A program made the translations under genes and the position numbers. From Desulfosporosinus sp. OT (GTDB taxonomy: Bacteria > Bacillota > Desulfitobacteriia > Desulfitobacteriales > Desulfitobacteriaceae), in contig NZ_AGAF01000278.1 of assembly GCF_000224515.1 (NCBI RefSeq), positions 40,975 through 104,974 on the forward strand: 64,000 nucleotides of DNA, given 5' to 3'. This document shows positions 24,398 through 34,350 of the stretch, piece after piece (the stretch's first letter is position 1; every line of letters starts with the position of its first letter). A model generated the notes under the pieces. It worked only from the letters and a program-made list of their open reading frames with translations. It ran no database searches and was not told where the DNA came from.

Positions 24398-24471
24398 GAT
24401 TAGCTGCATTTTGTCACCTTTTTCAAAGCTGGACGAAATAATCCAGACTGCTGTAAGGATTCTCGCGTCAA

Positions 24472-26058
24472 TCACCATTGCTTGGGAAGCAGCATTGCCA
24501 GTATCCTTCCTACCAAAGGAATTCTTATAATATTGTTGCGGTGGATCACCTTCAAAAAAACCAATAACAACATATAAACAAATGCAGAAAATAGGATTCC
24601 AATCCCCATGGTCAATCCAATTCCCAATTTTGATGTACAATTATTGAGATAAGAAAATACCGCCCTTCCCAGGTATCCCATCGCAACCCCTGCTGCTAAA
24701 ATTTTGGTTATCTTCTGGACGTCGAGAAAAAAACCAATTAATTTTATAACGGAAGAGTAATGTAAGATCGTTTCCAAGATAACACCCAGGCTAATAGCTA
24801 AGATTACGCCATTTATGGCCAGCTTCGGATTAGAAGCCAACGGATAAATAAAAGCAACCGTCGTGCATTTAGCCATGATATTGTTAAGCATCGCTGTTTT
24901 CGCTTGCCCCATTCCGACTAAAACCGATTGGAGTGGTGACTGTAGATAATTCAACAAGAAAAAGGGCGCAATCAATTTTAGGAGTGGCGCCGCTGTCGGC
25001 GCGTGGTAAATCAACGTCATTAATTCCTGCGCATACAGATACAGTACAATAGTGCTCGGTGCGCCCACGATCAGAGCAACCCCGCTAGCTTGATTTAACC
25101 GACGTTTGATTAGCCTAAGATTGTTTTGAGCATTTGCTTCACTAATAGCAGGAACTAAGGTAACTCCAAGCGACTGGTTGATAAAGCCAGGGAAAAACAA
25201 CAAGGGCATGACAAAGCCTGTCAACATTCCATATTGTCTTGTAATCAGGGCAGAACTGACTCCTGCCAGAGCCAGACTTTTAGTAATCACGATCGGTTGC
25301 ATAGCCCGAGAAACCGAAATCACAAAACCATTACCCGTAGTAGGCAATCCGGTCTGTAATAGTTCGATTAGAATATTTTTTCCGCGAAATACTCGACTCC
25401 ATCTAGGACGAGAAACCTGAAATTTCCTATGTGATATTCTGAACAGAACAATAAAAACAAGTAAGGAACATGCTTCGCCCAATACGCTGCTAAGCACTGC
25501 TCCGGCAGCCGCATATTCAATACCCCTAGGAATCAACCACTGTACCAATATATAAGTAAAACTTACCCGCACAATTTGTTCGATAACTTGCGCAAAGGCA
25601 ATCGGATTCATAGTTTGTCTTCCTCTAAAATAGCCTTTGAGCACCCCAGATACTGCTCCAATAGGTATAATCGGGATCATTGCCATAAATGAATAATACG
25701 ACCGCGGATCGGTCAAAAAGTAGCGTGAAAATACCTGGCCACCTAAAACCGAGAGAAACACTACAAGGACACTCAAACTTCCCGTTATGACTAAGGATAT
25801 AATGAGTATCTTTTTTACTTTTGCCCCATCTCTTTGGGCATCTGCTTCCGCGACTAAGCGAGAAATAGCCACCGGCAACCCGATGGTCGTTAAGGTCATC
25901 ATCAAACCCATAAAGGGCATGACCATCTTTTTTAACCCAATTCCTTCGGGACCTAGAACTCTGGAAAGAACAATTGAATTGCTGAAAACTAAGATCTTGG
26001 TTATGAAAGAGGCTACCGTTAAAACAAAGGCCCCTTTGACCAAACTTTGTTTCTTCAT
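24472..26058 (-). CDS. spoVB: stage V sporulation protein B-like flippase
   Basis: A 528-residue protein of the MOP flippase superfamily with about 14 membrane segments. The opening KGAFVLTVASFITKILVFSN and SRVLGPEGIGLKKMVMPFMG are typical of SpoVB, needed for spore cortex formation. Firmicutes carry several SpoVB-like paralogues, some acting in vegetative wall synthesis, so the sporulation role is probable rather than certain. ATG 26058. It is followed on the minus strand by no further gene; the MFS gene upstream is 82 bases away. Confidence 0.82.
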   Translation of the reverse strand: MKKQSLVKGAFVLTVASFITKILVFSNSIVLSRVLGPEGIGLKKMVMPFMGLMMTLTTIGLPVAISRLVAEADAQRDGAKVKKILIISLVITGSLSVLVVFLSVLGGQVFSRYFLTDPRSYYSFMAMIPIIPIGAVSGVLKGYFRGRQTMNPIAFAQVIEQIVRVSFTYILVQWLIPRGIEYAAAGAVLSSVLGEACSLLVFIVLFRISHRKFQVSRPRWSRVFRGKNILIELLQTGLPTTGNGFVISVSRAMQPIVITKSLALAGVSSALITRQYGMLTGFVMPLLFFPGFINQSLGVTLVPAISEANAQNNLRLIKRRLNQASGVALIVGAPSTIVLYLYAQELMTLIYHAPTAAPLLKLIAPFFLLNYLQSPLQSVLVGMGQAKTAMLNNIMAKCTTVAFIYPLASNPKLAINGVILAISLGVILETILHYSSVIKLIGFFLDVQKITKILAAGVAMGYLGRAVFSYLNNCTSKLGIGLTMGIGILFSAFVYMLLLVFLKVIHRNNIIRIPLVGRILAMLLPKQW

Positions 26059-26140
26059 AAGGTTAACCTTTCTAAAAACAATGTTTGATCTATGTCTATG
26101 TAAGCCTAGGGCATTTCAAAACTATTTTCCGCCAAGTTCT

Positions 26141-27328
26141 CTAGGAACTCCTACTTACTCGCTTTAATATAGGTCCTATGGGGAGTTGACTAAGCCCCAG
26201 CCCCCATAGGAGCCAGACTGCAGGCCAGCTTTTGCGCAAGAAATAGATTAAAAGTAGGATACCAATAATTCGTCCGATATTCAGTGGTATCTCACGAAAG
26301 CATAGAAATTCAACTTGATAATCAGCCGTTTTCCTGCAATTGCGGATAACATTGTAAGAAATTGTGGTTAACGGTACAAAGACCAGTGGGAAAAACAAAC
26401 TATTCGCGATTCCAAACAACCAAAAAGATTTTAAGTTAGGTTCCCAAAGCACAATTGTCGTGAAAAGCGTCAAGAAAACCCCACCAAGGAGCATCGAAAG
26501 AAAGCGACGCTCCCTCTTAATATATCGTCCAACAAAATAGTAACTTAGCAAGGTTATTATCGATAGAACAAAATTAAAAAACCCTAACTGAAGTTCATTT
26601 TGAGAAAATTCATAGTAGATAAGTATCAACAAAAAGGACATCACGCCTTCCCGCAAGCCACGAAAGAACATAGACCAACTCACTTGTCGCCACTCTGCTC
26701 CGATCAAAGCTCTAGCTTGAGTGAAATTACACTGAGGTTTGCGTGTATTAACTACAAATGTTCTCGTAACTGTGGTCGCTAGCATAAAGCAAATTACCAT
26801 GATGCTGAATACGGCGATATACCCAGTAAAAGTCCCCAAACTTCCAATGATGGCTCCACCGAGTAACGGAGCCACCATGCCCGCTAATGCGCTCGCAACA
26901 CCATTTAAACCGGAAAATTTATCTCTATTTTGATTATTGGTCCAATCATATGTGGACACGTTATAACCGAAATAATAGAGACCCTGTCCTAAACCCATTA
27001 ACACTCCGAACCCAGGTGCTAAGAAAGCAATTTTATTTTTTAATAGAAGAACTAATAGAAAGAAACAAACATGAACAAGCAAACCTAAACGAATACTTAT
27101 GATAATTCCTTTTTGTTTAAACAGATGAGTAGCCATGAAGAAAACAAAGGGCACAGTGGTAAACTGAAATAAATTAAAAACAGCTGCTGTCTCTAGGTTG
27201 TGCGAGATTTTCCAGAGATAAATATTGAAGAAAATATTTGATAGACTTACTCCGGTCAAAAACAAAGTATGGACCAATAATAACCTGCTTGCTTGTGAAT
27301 CAAGAGCAGTGTAATTCTCTGAACTCAT
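26141..27328 (-). CDS. major facilitator superfamily transporter (YkuC-like)
   Basis: A 395-residue membrane protein with about 12 spans. It belongs to the Firmicute YkuC-like MFS group: SNIFFNIYLWKISHNLETAA at the start and GLGQGLYYFGYNVSTYDWTN in the region of the cytoplasmic loop. The substrate cannot be told. ATG 27328 has only a modest ribosome site (GGGGGG-rich stretch 9 bases upstream). It is 82 bases ahead of spoVB on the same strand and may be cotranscribed. Confidence 0.8.
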   Translation of the reverse strand: MSSENYTALDSQASRLLLVHTLFLTGVSLSNIFFNIYLWKISHNLETAAVFNLFQFTTVPFVFFMATHLFKQKGIIISIRLGLLVHVCFFLLVLLLKNKIAFLAPGFGVLMGLGQGLYYFGYNVSTYDWTNNQNRDKFSGLNGVASALAGMVAPLLGGAIIGSLGTFTGYIAVFSIMVICFMLATTVTRTFVVNTRKPQCNFTQARALIGAEWRQVSWSMFFRGLREGVMSFLLILIYYEFSQNELQLGFFNFVLSIITLLSYYFVGRYIKRERRFLSMLLGGVFLTLFTTIVLWEPNLKSFWLFGIANSLFFPLVFVPLTTISYNVIRNCRKTADYQVEFLCFREIPLNIGRIIGILLLIYFLRKSWPAVWLLWGLGLSQLPIGPILKRVSRSS

Positions 27329-27385
27329 CCTTTTGCCCCCCTTTACAAAGCTAAGATTTCACCATTACACGTGCAGGAAACAATG

Positions 27386-27423
27386 TAGACCTAAGACTAT
27401 CACAAGGATAAGTCTTAGGTCTA
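27386..27423 (-). terminator. hairpin closing the sugar operon
   Basis: TAGACCTAAGACT pairs with AGTCTTAGGTCTA over 13 bp directly downstream of deoC on the minus strand. The T run is poor, so termination strength is uncertain. Confidence 0.55.
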
Positions 27424-27438
27424 GAATAAACAAGTTAT

Positions 27439-28116
27439 TTAGAGCGCTTGTTCCTTAACAATGTCTACGCCAGCACTCGCTCCAATTCTTGAGGCACCGG
27501 CTTCAACCATCTCCAGGACTTGCTGCAGGTTTTTTATGCCACCAGACGCTTTGACGCCCATTTCTGTCCCCACGGTTTGACGCATGAGCGAAATGTCATG
27601 CGCATTCGCACCGCCTGACCCAAACCCTGTGCTGGTTTTTACAAAATGTGCACCAGCCTTTTTTGCTAACTTACAGGCTAAGATTTTTTCCTCATCGTTT
27701 AAATAACATGTTTCTATGATAACCTTGGTGATTGCTTTAGGATTAGCTTCCCTGGCTGCTTCGACCACTGCTGAAATATCCTGGAAGACATCATCTTCAC
27801 GACGTTCCTTGAGTGCACCAACATTGATTACCATATCGACTTCCATGGCTCCATTTTTCACAGCCTCTTGGGCCTCAAAGGCTTTAGCAGCCGTTGACGT
27901 GCTGCCAAGCGGAAAACCGATAACCGTACAAACTAAGACTGCTGAATCTTTAAGGAGTTTAGCTGCAAGCGGAACATAGGATGGGTTGATGCAAACCGAG
28001 GCAAAGCCATACTCTAATGCTTCAGTGCAAAGTTTTGTGATATCTTCTTGAGTAGCTATAGACTTCAAAATGGTATGATCAATTAGTTTAGCTAGTTCGT
28101 TTCGAGTCATGGTCAT
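27439..28116 (-). CDS. deoC: deoxyribose-phosphate aldolase
   Basis: DeoC splits 2-deoxyribose 5-phosphate into acetaldehyde and glyceraldehyde 3-phosphate. The 225-residue protein has all catalytic parts: D94 in EVDMVINVG, the Schiff-base lysine K160 in HFVKTSTGF, and K189 in GVKASGGI. This is the canonical DeoC arrangement, not the LsrF type. ATG 28116 follows AAGGGG. It is the last gene of a seven-gene operon beginning with a SorC regulator, so the imported sugar is probably converted to a DeoC substrate. Confidence 0.95.
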   Translation of the reverse strand: MTMTRNELAKLIDHTILKSIATQEDITKLCTEALEYGFASVCINPSYVPLAAKLLKDSAVLVCTVIGFPLGSTSTAAKAFEAQEAVKNGAMEVDMVINVGALKERREDDVFQDISAVVEAAREANPKAITKVIIETCYLNDEEKILACKLAKKAGAHFVKTSTGFGSGGANAHDISLMRQTVGTEMGVKASGGIKNLQQVLEMVEAGASRIGASAGVDIVKEQAL

Positions 28117-28149
28117 TTTGCTTACCCCTTTAATCTTAACAAATACCTC

Positions 28150-29142
28150 TTATTTTGATGCGGCAAATGTCAGTTTGTCATTAATATATTGAGCGGCATT
28201 GTCTTTATTGATCAGAGTGGTTCCCGCATCAATAAAGGCATCATATGTTTTACCATCCAGAACTCCCAGAGCTGTATCAACCACTGTTTTGCCCAGCAGT
28301 TGTGGGTCATTTAAGACAGTTGCGTCATACTTGCCGGTGGGGATTGCTTTAATAGCTTCCATTAGGCCGTCCACACCAACAATTTTTACTTTGCCGGCTA
28401 ATTGGTTTTGTTCCAGAACTTGCAAAGCACCTAAAGACATATCATCATTATGGGCATAAACCAAGTTTACATCTGGATTGGCTTGGAGTAAATCCTGGAA
28501 TGCTTTGACAGCTTTAGAACGAGTGTAATCACAATACGGTCCCTGGATAACCTTAATCCCAGGTTCTTTATCTACGGCTAAATGAAAACCGTCACGACGA
28601 TCCATCATAACCTTGCCGCCAGCATCCCCTTGAAGTTCAATAATTTTACCTTTAGCCTTACCTTCTCCACCTAGTAAGAGCACAGCTTCTTTTCCTGCTA
28701 ACTCACCCATTTTCTTATTATCCCGACCAACAAATGTAGCAACCTTGCCATCTGTCGGACGATCAACGGTCACCACTGGAATATTTGCTTGTTTAGCAGC
28801 GGCAAGTGAAGGCGCAACTGCCGTGGGATTGGAAGGGTTAAGAATTAGAACATTGATTCCTTTGGTGATTAAATCTTGAATGTCTTTATTTTGTTTTTCA
28901 ATATTATTTTGAGCATCCACATAAACGAGTTTAGCACCCTTGGCTTCTGCTTCAGCCTTCGCTGCATCCATTAAGGATACATAAAATGGTGAATCTAAGG
29001 TTACTTGGGAAAATCCGATGACGACTTGTTTAGGAGCATCTTTTGGAGCATTAGTTTCAGCAGTTTTAGCAGCACCACATCCAGCAACCCCTATCAAAAC
29101 AGACACCATAGTTAATGCTAACAAACCTCGTAATTTTCTCAT
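28150..29142 (-). CDS. sugar ABC transporter binding lipoprotein (RbsB-like)
   Basis: A 330-residue periplasmic-binding-protein-like lipoprotein (type 1 fold). The signal peptide ends in a lipobox, VLIGVAGC, so it is tethered outside the membrane. Ribose-binding family features follow: FSQVTLDSPFYVSLMDAAKA, NVLILNPSNPTAV, VVTVDRPTDG and YAHNDDMSLGALQVL. Ribose, autoinducer-2 or another pentose-like ligand all fit this family; the context favours a sugar whose breakdown ends at DeoC. Confidence 0.88.
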   Translation of the reverse strand: MRKLRGLLALTMVSVLIGVAGCGAAKTAETNAPKDAPKQVVIGFSQVTLDSPFYVSLMDAAKAEAEAKGAKLVYVDAQNNIEKQNKDIQDLITKGINVLILNPSNPTAVAPSLAAAKQANIPVVTVDRPTDGKVATFVGRDNKKMGELAGKEAVLLLGGEGKAKGKIIELQGDAGGKVMMDRRDGFHLAVDKEPGIKVIQGPYCDYTRSKAVKAFQDLLQANPDVNLVYAHNDDMSLGALQVLEQNQLAGKVKIVGVDGLMEAIKAIPTGKYDATVLNDPQLLGKTVVDTALGVLDGKTYDAFIDAGTTLINKDNAAQYINDKLTFAASK

Positions 29143-29233
29143 CCTAAATCCTCCTCTTATTTATTGTCTTCTCAAACAAGAACTTGCCTATTCTAAAGTT
29201 TAATAACGCCCCCCCTTTCAAGGTAGGAATATA

Positions 29234-30217
29234 TCAATGAGCATTTTCGCCCATGACAAACTTATTGAGGATTAGGGCAAGCACGATGATCAAACCCATA
29301 AAAATTTGCTGATAATAAGATGCCAGCCCAACCAGATTGAATATATTGGTAATAATACTCATTAATAGAACACCAGCAAACGTTCCCACTACCCCACCGA
29401 CACCGCCAGCTAAACTGGTTCCACCTAGAACAACTGCCGCAATCGCATTAAGTTCTGCCCCACTCGAAGCGGTGGGCTGACCTACCGTTAACCAAGATGT
29501 CAGTACTATGCCAGCCAAGCCCGACAGAATCCCGGAAATAACGAACACTGAGATTAGATGTCGATTCACTCGTACACCAGAGAGATGAGCTGCTTCTGGA
29601 TTTCCTCCTACAGCGAACAAATTTCTACCATAAGGGGTGTATTTTAGCGCAAGCGCTGCCACAATTGTGAGCATAATCCAAACTAATCCACTCACTGGAA
29701 CTCTACCAATAAACCCAGCCCCTAGAAAACTAAACGATTCGGGCAGACCGTAAATTGGTTGACCATTCGTAACCAACAATGCCAAACCTCGAGCGGAAAC
29801 CATCATGGCTAACGTGGCAATAAAGGATGGAATACTAAATTTCGTTGATAAAAAACCGCTGACGAAACCTAATCCCCCTCCAGCTGCCAGCGCCAGGATA
29901 ATCGCCAACGGTATTGACCACCCAGCGGCCAGTAACATGGCTACCACCATACCTGACAGGGCTGCAATAGATCCAACCGAGAGATCGATGCCAGCTACTA
30001 GGATGACGAAGGTCATTCCAATCGCCATGATTCCCGTGACAGACGATTGTTGCAGAAGATTTAGAAAATTTTGGATAGTAAAAAACCTTGACGACAAGGT
30101 CGATGCAATGATGATAAAAACCACTAATAAAATCAATAAGTTATACTTCCCCAAAAAATAGCCCAAATCTAACGTTCTACTCTTTTTCGCACCAGTGCCA
30201 ATACTTACATTACTCAT
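29234..30217 (-). CDS. sugar ABC transporter permease (RbsC-like)
   Basis: A 327-residue membrane protein with about ten spans, of the ribose/xylose/AI-2 permease family. Visible are GIMAIGMTFVILVAGIDLSV, the EAA-like region AAHLSGVRVNRHLISVFVIS and AELNAIAAVVLGGTSLAGGV. It forms the channel with the ATPase encoded 6 bases upstream. Only one permease is present, as in Rbs systems; Lsr systems have two. Confidence 0.9.
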   Translation of the reverse strand: MSNVSIGTGAKKSRTLDLGYFLGKYNLLILLVVFIIIASTLSSRFFTIQNFLNLLQQSSVTGIMAIGMTFVILVAGIDLSVGSIAALSGMVVAMLLAAGWSIPLAIILALAAGGGLGFVSGFLSTKFSIPSFIATLAMMVSARGLALLVTNGQPIYGLPESFSFLGAGFIGRVPVSGLVWIMLTIVAALALKYTPYGRNLFAVGGNPEAAHLSGVRVNRHLISVFVISGILSGLAGIVLTSWLTVGQPTASSGAELNAIAAVVLGGTSLAGGVGGVVGTFAGVLLMSIITNIFNLVGLASYYQQIFMGLIIVLALILNKFVMGENAH

Positions 30218-30223
30218 AAACTC

Positions 30224-31720
30224 TTACCCTCCCGTGACCGCACAATGAAGTATGGCGTCATCTCTAAAATCTTCCTGCTGAAATTCCCCGGCAATATTAC
30301 CATTAAACATAACGACCATTCGATCGCACAATTGTACTAGCTCAGCCAATTCTGACGAGGCGACGATAACTCCGAACCCCTTGTCAGATAGACCTTTGAT
30401 GATTTTGTACACTTCTTCCTTAGCTCCAATGTCAATCCCTTGAGTTGGTTCATCAAAGAGCAAAATATTCGAGTTCTTAAGCAGCCATTTAGCAATAACA
30501 ACTTTCTGCTGGTTACCACCACTTAAATTCTTCACTGAGGCTCGAATGGAAGGAGTAACTACCATTAATTGTTCAACTTGTTCATTCACATGTTTAAACA
30601 TTGTTGAATACCTCAATAATCCAAACCAAGTATAGTTCTTAAGTGAGGGAACAACTGCATTTTCCCACACCGATAGGTTTAACAGTAGCCCTTGCGTCTT
30701 CCGACTTTCAGGAACCAAGGCAATCCCCTTCTTCATAGCTTCTGCAGGAGATCGGAACTTAACTTTCCCACCATTTATGTACAATTCACCCTTTTGTAAG
30801 GGATCCGCTCCATAGATAGCCCGTAAAATTTCAGTCCTCCCAGAGCCGACCAGACCATAAAGACCGAGAATTTCTCCTTTATATAATGAAAGATTGATTG
30901 AGGTTAACTTATTAGTGTGAATGTCTTTCATGGTTACAAGTTCTTCTATGGTTGATATAGGAACCTTTGGTTTCTTCTCTTTTGAAAGAGCATGTCCGAT
31001 GATCAATTCCACTAATTGATCCTGAGTAATCTCTTTTAGCTGTTTCGTGGCAACATATTGGCCGTCTCGTAAGACAGTGACTTTGTCTCCCACTCTGAAT
31101 AATTCTTCCAAACGATGCGATATATAGATAATACTGATCCCTTTATTCTTCAACTCTTGAATTACCCGTACCAACGTTTCAAACTCTTCGCTCGATAGGG
31201 TTGCTGAGGGTTCATCCATAACGATCAGCTTCGCATTAGATGCTAAGGCCTTAGCTAGTTCCACAATCTGTCGATGCCCGATACTTAAGCAACTTACCGG
31301 TTCCATAACATCAATCTTAATGCCTAAGCTATCAATTAAGGCACGTGACTTCTTCGTCAGTTCTGCCCAATCTAATAAGTAACGATATTTCCTCGGGTAT
31401 TTTCCAATGAAGATATTTTCCGCAACGGAAAGGTTGGGTAAGAGAGATAATTCTTGATAGATCACTGCAATTCCCAAGCGATTACTGCTAATAGGGTTCG
31501 TGATATTGGCTTGTTTTTGGTCAAATATTATTTCGCCCTCGTCCATAGAATAAACGCCTGCTAGAACTTTCATTAAAGTCGACTTGCCCGCTCCATTAGC
31601 CCCTATCAGACAATGTACCTCTCCAGCTTCCACACTCAAATTAACCTTCTTGAGTGCTTGTACTCCTGAAAAGTCTTTGGAAATACCGCGCATTTCCAAG
31701 ATCAACTTGTTTTCACCCAT
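30224..31720 (-). CDS. sugar ABC transporter double ATPase (RbsA-like)
   Basis: A 498-residue ATPase with two nucleotide-binding domains. The first has Walker A GANGAGKST, the signature-like LSIGHRQIVELAKAL and Walker B LIVMDEPSATL; the second has the degenerate GLVGSGRTE typical of RbsA/XylG/LsrA, then LSGGNQQKVVIAKWL and ILLFDEPTQGID. It energises sugar uptake at the inner membrane face. Start ATG 31720 overlaps the kinase gene by 8 bases. Confidence 0.93.
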   Translation of the reverse strand: MGENKLILEMRGISKDFSGVQALKKVNLSVEAGEVHCLIGANGAGKSTLMKVLAGVYSMDEGEIIFDQKQANITNPISSNRLGIAVIYQELSLLPNLSVAENIFIGKYPRKYRYLLDWAELTKKSRALIDSLGIKIDVMEPVSCLSIGHRQIVELAKALASNAKLIVMDEPSATLSSEEFETLVRVIQELKNKGISIIYISHRLEELFRVGDKVTVLRDGQYVATKQLKEITQDQLVELIIGHALSKEKKPKVPISTIEELVTMKDIHTNKLTSINLSLYKGEILGLYGLVGSGRTEILRAIYGADPLQKGELYINGGKVKFRSPAEAMKKGIALVPESRKTQGLLLNLSVWENAVVPSLKNYTWFGLLRYSTMFKHVNEQVEQLMVVTPSIRASVKNLSGGNQQKVVIAKWLLKNSNILLFDEPTQGIDIGAKEEVYKIIKGLSDKGFGVIVASSELAELVQLCDRMVVMFNGNIAGEFQQEDFRDDAILHCAVTGG

Positions 31721-33266
31721 CGCTTCCTCCCCTTTGCTGAAATCTATACATTTGGTGCATCTGGGGCGCTAATAGTTCATAGGTCTTTTTATATTGTTTA
31801 AAATAAAATGAATAAAGTTCATAGTTAGCACGTTCTGGATAAATATCTTCGCCATAACAAACCATCACCTTTGAAGCTTCCAATAAATTCGAATACAATC
31901 CTAATCCACTAGCGGAACAAATGGCACATCCTAAAACTCCAGCCTCACTAAAGCTAGGTAGACGAATCGGGAGACCAGTTACATCTGCAATGATTTGAAG
32001 CCACAGTCGATTCTTTAATGCTCCCCCACTCGCGATAAGCTGTTGAATTTTAAAGTTTGTTGCTGAAAAGCTTTCCAAAATATTTCTAGTCCCGTAGGCT
32101 ACGGATTCGAGTAAGGAACGATATAAATGAGCTCGAGTGTGGCTCAAGGTTAATCCCCAAAAGCTCCCTTTAACCAGTGGGTCACGATAAGGAGTTCGAT
32201 TACCTTGCCAAGTATCCAGAACGACGATCCCTTCTGAACCGGGTGAGATTTTAGCGGCTTCCTCAGCAAGGATTTGATAAGGTTCCTCTCCTGGATGGGT
32301 AAACTTGAGATCCGCAGCAAAATGATCTTTGAACCATCTTGTTAATGAACCACAGGACACTTGACCTCCCTCTAGGAGCCACAACCCCTCCACCAAAGCA
32401 TTAGGATAAGGACCCCATAATCCAGGACGATAAATTGCATCGGGTAGTTGTGCCAAGTGCACAAAGCTAGTACCCATGATAATTCCCATCTGGCCTGGTT
32501 CGACTGCTCCCATACCCAAAAGACCAATATGGGCATCGATCCCCCCCTGAAATACCATCACACCCTCTGGGATACCCAGTTCTAAAGCGGTTTCATACTG
32601 GATTTTTCCTACAGGCTGACCGACCGGAATAACTTCTATTGGTAATTTGTTCTCATAATCATCTAGACCAATTTCGGTCATAAAATCCGGCGACCACCCC
32701 CCCTCTACATCAACGTAATTCCATTTACAAGTAGCCGTACAGCGTGAGGATACCCAACGCCCAGTTAACCGATAATTAAGCCAGTCTTGTTCTTCAACAA
32801 TCAAACTCGAACGATTGTATAGATCCGAACAATTTTCTTTTAACCAGAGAACCTTAGGAATCATCCACTCCACAGAATCCGACCCACCAGAGTATTGCAG
32901 GCGCGAATGTCCTGATTGATTAATTCGTTCAGCCTCTTTGACCGCACGGTTATCCATCCAGAGGATTGCTTGGGTTAGTGGCTGACCAGTGTTATCAACC
33001 GCTAGAACTGTGGAAGATGTAGAACAAATGGTTAGACCCTTTATTTGGTTCACATCTTCCACACTCGTCAAACATATTGCTAGTGCATGTTTAAAGGACT
33101 GCCACCAACTTTGAGGGTCTTGCTCGGCCCAGCCAGGCTGGGGGTAAGATGTGGGGTATTCAGCAAAGGCCATCTTCACTAAAACACCGAATTGATCAAT
33201 AACGGCTACCCGAACACCTTGTGTCCCAAAATCAGCTGCGAGCAGCAGCGTAACACTGGCATCCAT
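31713..33266 (-). CDS. FGGY-family carbohydrate kinase
   Basis: A 517-residue sugar kinase of the xylulokinase/gluconokinase/LsrK superfamily. The ATP-site strand LAADFGTQGVRVAVID opens it, and GGALKNRLWLQIIADVTGLP near residue 430 is the second FGGY signature. The substrate cannot be read from the sequence. In this operon it should phosphorylate the sugar after import. ATG 33266 follows AGGAGGGG. Confidence 0.88.
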   Translation of the reverse strand: MDASVTLLLAADFGTQGVRVAVIDQFGVLVKMAFAEYPTSYPQPGWAEQDPQSWWQSFKHALAICLTSVEDVNQIKGLTICSTSSTVLAVDNTGQPLTQAILWMDNRAVKEAERINQSGHSRLQYSGGSDSVEWMIPKVLWLKENCSDLYNRSSLIVEEQDWLNYRLTGRWVSSRCTATCKWNYVDVEGGWSPDFMTEIGLDDYENKLPIEVIPVGQPVGKIQYETALELGIPEGVMVFQGGIDAHIGLLGMGAVEPGQMGIIMGTSFVHLAQLPDAIYRPGLWGPYPNALVEGLWLLEGGQVSCGSLTRWFKDHFAADLKFTHPGEEPYQILAEEAAKISPGSEGIVVLDTWQGNRTPYRDPLVKGSFWGLTLSHTRAHLYRSLLESVAYGTRNILESFSATNFKIQQLIASGGALKNRLWLQIIADVTGLPIRLPSFSEAGVLGCAICSASGLGLYSNLLEASKVMVCYGEDIYPERANYELYSFYFKQYKKTYELLAPQMHQMYRFQQRGGSDG

Positions 33267-33285
33267 TTGTAATCCCCTCCTGTGT

Positions 33286-34332
33286 TCAGGGTAAAAATAA
33301 AACTTTATTAAAGAAGAAATCTTTATCCATTAACTTTTTGAAAATCTCTGGTCCCTCATCCAAACTTAGACGATGACTGGTAATCACGTCTGTTTGAAGC
33401 TTCCCTTCAGACATTAGCTCTAGGCTATAAGTCCATTCACGTCCTGGAAATGGATTAGAGAAAGAATTCCATGAACCTTTAACAGCTAGCTCATGCCTAA
33501 GAATAGTATTGACGGCCTTTTCGCTAAGCTCTAATTTATCGTGAGATATACCTACAAAAACGACTCTAGCTAACTTACCTGCAGAACAGACCGCCTGATT
33601 TTGAGCAATACGTGATCCTGCAGTTTCTATCACTAAATTAATACCTTTTCCCCCGGTGAGAGCACTGAGCTTTTCAATCGGGTCTTCTGTGAGACCATTA
33701 ATGACCTCATCAGCGCCAACATTTTTCGCAACCGCTAATTTATCATCTTTAATATCGACCGCAATAACCCGACTAGCACCCAGGATTTTGGCAAATTGTA
33801 TGGCAAAGAGTCCAATAGGACCTGCCCCGAATACTGCAACTGTTTCTCCTGAACTTAAGCCACCATTCCAAATGGCATGAATAGCATTGGCCGCCGGGTC
33901 TGTCATAGCACCAGCTTCAAATGAAACATTGTCCGGCGTTAATAGCAAATTGCCGACGGGTACATCGACATATTCAGCCATAGCTCCATCACGTCTGGAA
34001 CCGAAGTAATCGTACGATTCACACAGAGAATAATGCCCAGTTGCACACCACTGGCATGATTTACAAGGAATCAAAGGAGCTACTACGACCCTATCTCCAA
34101 CCTTCCATGCTCCAGCCTCGTTAACTGCAACAATTTCTCCGCTAAATTCATGACCTACCGTAAGGTTTGGACGGTAAGCACCGAAGACATTCACTCTGCC
34201 AATATCCGATCCACAAATTCCTACAGCTTTGACTTTGACCAATACATTACCCGCTTCTAGCTCTGGTATTTCAACATCTTCCACTCGAACATCTCCCGGG
34301 GCAAACAACTTAATCGCTTTGATAATCAACAT
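33286..34332 (-). CDS. zinc-dependent sugar-alcohol dehydrogenase (MDR family)
   Basis: A 348-residue medium-chain dehydrogenase related to galactitol-1-phosphate and sorbitol dehydrogenases. The catalytic zinc ligands lie in VGICGSDIGR (Cys) and LTVGHEFSGEIV (His-Glu). The four structural-zinc cysteines are in CKSCQWCATGHYSLC, and the NAD site is GAGPIGLFAIQFA. In the operon it stands between regulator and kinase, so it oxidises the imported polyol or its phosphate. ATG 34332 lies directly behind AGGAG. Confidence 0.88.
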   Translation of the reverse strand: MLIIKAIKLFAPGDVRVEDVEIPELEAGNVLVKVKAVGICGSDIGRVNVFGAYRPNLTVGHEFSGEIVAVNEAGAWKVGDRVVVAPLIPCKSCQWCATGHYSLCESYDYFGSRRDGAMAEYVDVPVGNLLLTPDNVSFEAGAMTDPAANAIHAIWNGGLSSGETVAVFGAGPIGLFAIQFAKILGASRVIAVDIKDDKLAVAKNVGADEVINGLTEDPIEKLSALTGGKGINLVIETAGSRIAQNQAVCSAGKLARVVFVGISHDKLELSEKAVNTILRHELAVKGSWNSFSNPFPGREWTYSLELMSEGKLQTDVITSHRLSLDEGPEIFKKLMDKDFFFNKVLFLP

Positions 34333-34350
34333 CTCCTAACAGATTATTGT